Position numbers and translations under genes: made by a program. The notes under the pieces were generated by a model that was given only the letters and a program-made list of their open reading frames with translations, did not search any database and was not told the DNA's origin. This document shows, piece by piece, positions 13,644-13,717 of a stretch of 13,717 nt of DNA (the stretch's first letter is position 1; each line of letters begins with the position of its first letter). Source of the stretch: Candidatus Faecivivens stercoripullorum (GTDB lineage: Bacteria > Bacillota > Clostridia > Oscillospirales > Ruminococcaceae); the NCBI GenBank assembly GCA_018715285.1, contig DVLW01000261.1, positions 1-13,717 of the forward strand, in the 5' to 3' direction.

Positions 13644-13717
13644 CAGCAAAAACAGACCCGGCCGGTACCGTAATTATGGACTGTTCCCAGATGAATAGAC
13701 AGAGAAAAAAGGAACCT
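13644..13717 (+). other. Downstream of hprK; probable ribosome binding site of next gene
   Basis: No gene starts within these 74 bases. AAAGGA at 13708-13713, four bases before the edge, looks like a ribosome binding site whose start codon would lie just beyond. No hairpin with a T-run is seen after hprK, so the next gene is probably co-transcribed. Confidence 0.4.

Overview
The window looks like core chromosome of a Gram-positive Clostridia-type bacterium, most likely an Oscillospirales/Ruminococcaceae relative. This placement is inferred from hprK, a DUF6062-type protein, the tepA-ylzJ-ftsK gene order, strong AGGAGG-type ribosome binding sites and sigma-A-like promoters. No phage, transposon, CRISPR array, tRNA or rRNA was seen.

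Left part, minus strand (1-2671). A CPA2-type cation/proton antiporter runs off the left edge and has its own promoter. Upstream of it, a two-gene unit encodes an OGG1-type 8-oxoguanine DNA glycosylase followed 2 nt later by a GNAT acetyltransferase. That unit ends in an intrinsic terminator whose stem reaches back into the acetyltransferase stop-codon region. The glycosylase promoter overlaps a divergent promoter for the plus-strand DUF6062-like gene (2844-3554).

Middle (3555-3925). A 371-bp gene-free stretch carries five one-mismatch DnaA-box-like 9-mers on both strands and a 9-bp inverted repeat that encloses one of them. It is the most unusual non-coding segment in the window.

Right part, plus strand (3926-12470). 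Seven tightly packed genes probably form one operon: tepA (ClpP-like protease), a YlzJ-like small protein, uppP (undecaprenyl-diphosphatase), ftsK/spoIIIE (DNA translocase), a YgiQ-type radical SAM protein, a membrane-anchored ComEC-C-terminus-like metallo-beta-lactamase-fold protein, and a DUF3006 protein. The tepA-ylzJ-spoIIIE order matches Bacillus, here with uppP inserted. A terminator-like hairpin follows. hprK (HPr kinase/phosphorylase) comes next with its own promoter, a ~100-nt leader holding mutually exclusive hairpins, and a TTG start. The window ends at what looks like the ribosome binding site of another gene.

I found no clear novel defence or mobile system. The best leads are the DnaA-box-like cluster, the hprK leader, and an apparent second translation start with a full-consensus Shine-Dalgarno sequence inside the metallo-beta-lactamase-fold gene.
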